A program made the translations under genes and the position numbers. A stretch of DNA of 15,982 nt from an uncultured Bacilli bacterium (lineage in GTDB: Bacteria; Bacillota_I; Bacilli_A; RF39; UBA660): contig CANRMZ010000010.1 of NCBI GenBank assembly GCA_947631885.1, positions 1 to 15,982 of the forward strand, written 5' to 3'. Below are positions 15,146-15,982 of the stretch, piece after piece. The notes beneath the pieces are model-generated. The model worked only from the letters and a program-made list of their open reading frames with translations. It searched no databases and was not told the origin of the DNA. The first letter of the stretch is position 1. Each line of letters begins with the position of its first letter.

Positions 15146-15331
15146 ATGGATTCAGAAAAACTAGATTACACTGGTATTGAAAAAGAACTTGATGCTTTAG
15201 AAGATACCATTTCACATCTTGAAGAAAAAATAAAGGCCTTAGAAGAAGCCAAGAAATCTAAAGCTAAGCAAGCCGAAGAATTACTTGCGGAATATAATGA
15301 ATTAAAAAAAGAAGCTAATTCAGAAGATTAG
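15146..15331 (+). CDS. Small coiled-coil protein, 61 aa
   Basis: The ATG at 15146 lies two bases after the stop of the upstream gene, with GAGG nine bases before it, so the two are co-translated. A longer in-frame start at 15095 would overlap the upstream gene and lacks a ribosome site. From about residue 9 to 56 the protein is a continuous charged heptad pattern (for example LDALEDTISHLEEKIKALEE), typical of a coiled coil; there are no cysteines and no aromatic core. It probably pairs with itself or with the C-terminal helix of the 356-aa protein. No specific family is recognised. Confidence 0.7.
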   Translation: MDSEKLDYTGIEKELDALEDTISHLEEKIKALEEAKKSKAKQAEELLAEYNELKKEANSED

Positions 15332-15342
15332 TTTCTTTTTTA

Positions 15343-15960
15343 TTAAAAAAATAAAGGTCTATCTTTTAATAAAACTCTTGATTTTATTTCGTTTATCTCA
15401 TTTTCAGATTCTCTTTCCTCGTTAGAACTAAAAATAAGAGGTCTTTCATCAACTTCAAAAGATTTACTACTATCTCTATAAACTAAAAGTGAAGAATCAT
15501 AAATATGCCAATCCATTAAGTAGTAATTAAAGAATCTTACGTGTGGATTAGGACACGTAGTAGTGATAGCCTCTCGCATTACAACTTCGACTTTGTCAAA
15601 ACCTAGAACTGATACCATGAAATCAGCATATAAGTTATAGCGAGAAAATTCATACTTTTCCAACCATATTTTAAATAATGCTAATTGTTCTGGAGTAAGC
15701 ATTGAAGTGCAATATTCATCGATGTCCTGTCTTGAACCGGTGAAATTATAATCTCTTTTAAATTCCTCAAAAAATTCAACATAATGAGAAAAGCCATTCC
15801 CATACTTGATGTCATTTAATAAAGAATAGTTTTCTCCTACGCAGTAATTATAAGCAAAGTTTTCGTGTGTTCCAAATGTAAAAAGCATTTGACCACCAGG
15901 CTTTATAAATGCTCCACCATTTTCATATATCTTTTCATCAAAAGGAAGAATTAAGCTCAT
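15343..15960 (-). CDS. Hypothetical protein, 205 aa
   Basis: The ATG at 15960 is preceded by GGAGG at a good distance, so the start is firm. I do not recognise the family. The protein is soluble, rich in Phe and Tyr (GGQMLFTFGTHENFAYNY at 22-39; VRFFNYYLMDWHIYDSSLL near 141-159), and has only scattered cysteines, no known catalytic motif and an acidic C-terminal stretch before the hydrophobic end PLFF. It is convergent with the coiled-coil gene, the two stops being 11 bases apart. Any upstream neighbours lie outside the window. Confidence 0.7.
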   Translation of the reverse strand: MSLILPFDEKIYENGGAFIKPGGQMLFTFGTHENFAYNYCVGENYSLLNDIKYGNGFSHYVEFFEEFKRDYNFTGSRQDIDEYCTSMLTPEQLALFKIWLEKYEFSRYNLYADFMVSVLGFDKVEVVMREAITTTCPNPHVRFFNYYLMDWHIYDSSLLVYRDSSKSFEVDERPLIFSSNEERESENEINEIKSRVLLKDRPLFF

Positions 15961-15982
15961 AACTCATCCTCCGTTTAAGAAC

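Noticed and set aside
15331..15355. TTTTTT-ATT-AAAAAAA between the convergent genes, as a bidirectional terminator
   Set aside because: The stem is purely A:T and would be unstable; it also overlaps the last codons of the minus-strand gene. AT-rich chance is likely.

Overview
The window is about 70% A+T. Almost all genes have strong Shine-Dalgarno (SD) sequences (GGAGG, AGGAGGG, TAGGAGG) and lie close together on the minus strand. TGA serves as a stop (for example at the end of the methyltransferase) and tryptophan is TGG, so the code is the standard bacterial one and not the Mycoplasma code. Composition, codon style and protein flavour suggest an uncultured, low-GC, probably host-associated Bacillota (Bacilli, RF39/Erysipelotrichia-like). 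This placement is an inference. I see no tRNA, rRNA, IS element, CRISPR array or phage gene.

Right part (about 11.2-16 kb). A clear sigma-A promoter at 14016-14044 drives two plus-strand genes: a 356-aa protein built from three degenerate helical repeats, the first resembling the RNA polymerase alpha C-terminal domain, and a 61-aa coiled-coil protein. Diverging from it on the minus strand are an unrecognised 171-aa protein and a 703-aa protein with a HopA1-like domain and a C-terminal tandem duplication. A 205-aa unrecognised minus-strand gene converges on the coiled-coil gene at the right edge.

Centre (5.4-11.2 kb). A giant protein of about 1605 aa contains recurring 'PELFL...PEEL...FYN' modules and a C-terminal domain with a Cys-Cys-Gln motif. 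It overlaps by 11 bases a 342-aa protein related to glutamate-5-semialdehyde dehydrogenase (ProA) that has lost the catalytic cysteine segment. The pair looks translationally coupled. With the HopA1-like gene just upstream, this is the most likely place for an undescribed system.

Left part (1-5.3 kb). This is a tightly spaced minus-strand series of small enzyme genes. In transcription order they are: a broken RBBP9/YdeN-type serine hydrolase; an ASCH-Nudix fusion; an HhH-GPD-like base-excision glycosylase candidate; a 32-codon remnant of an HD phosphohydrolase; a YqfO/CutA-like protein; an HExxH metallopeptidase; a class I methyltransferase with a one-base frameshift in an A6 run just after its start; and a radical SAM enzyme that runs off the left edge. 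The radical SAM gene has its own promoter, whose spacer holds a near-perfect 22-bp palindrome, probably a repressor operator. Three of these eight genes carry lesions, so the series appears to be decaying, phase-variable or affected by assembly error.

No stretch longer than about 120 bases lacks a gene. The longest gaps are 13954-14073, 11209-11316 and 5275-5372.
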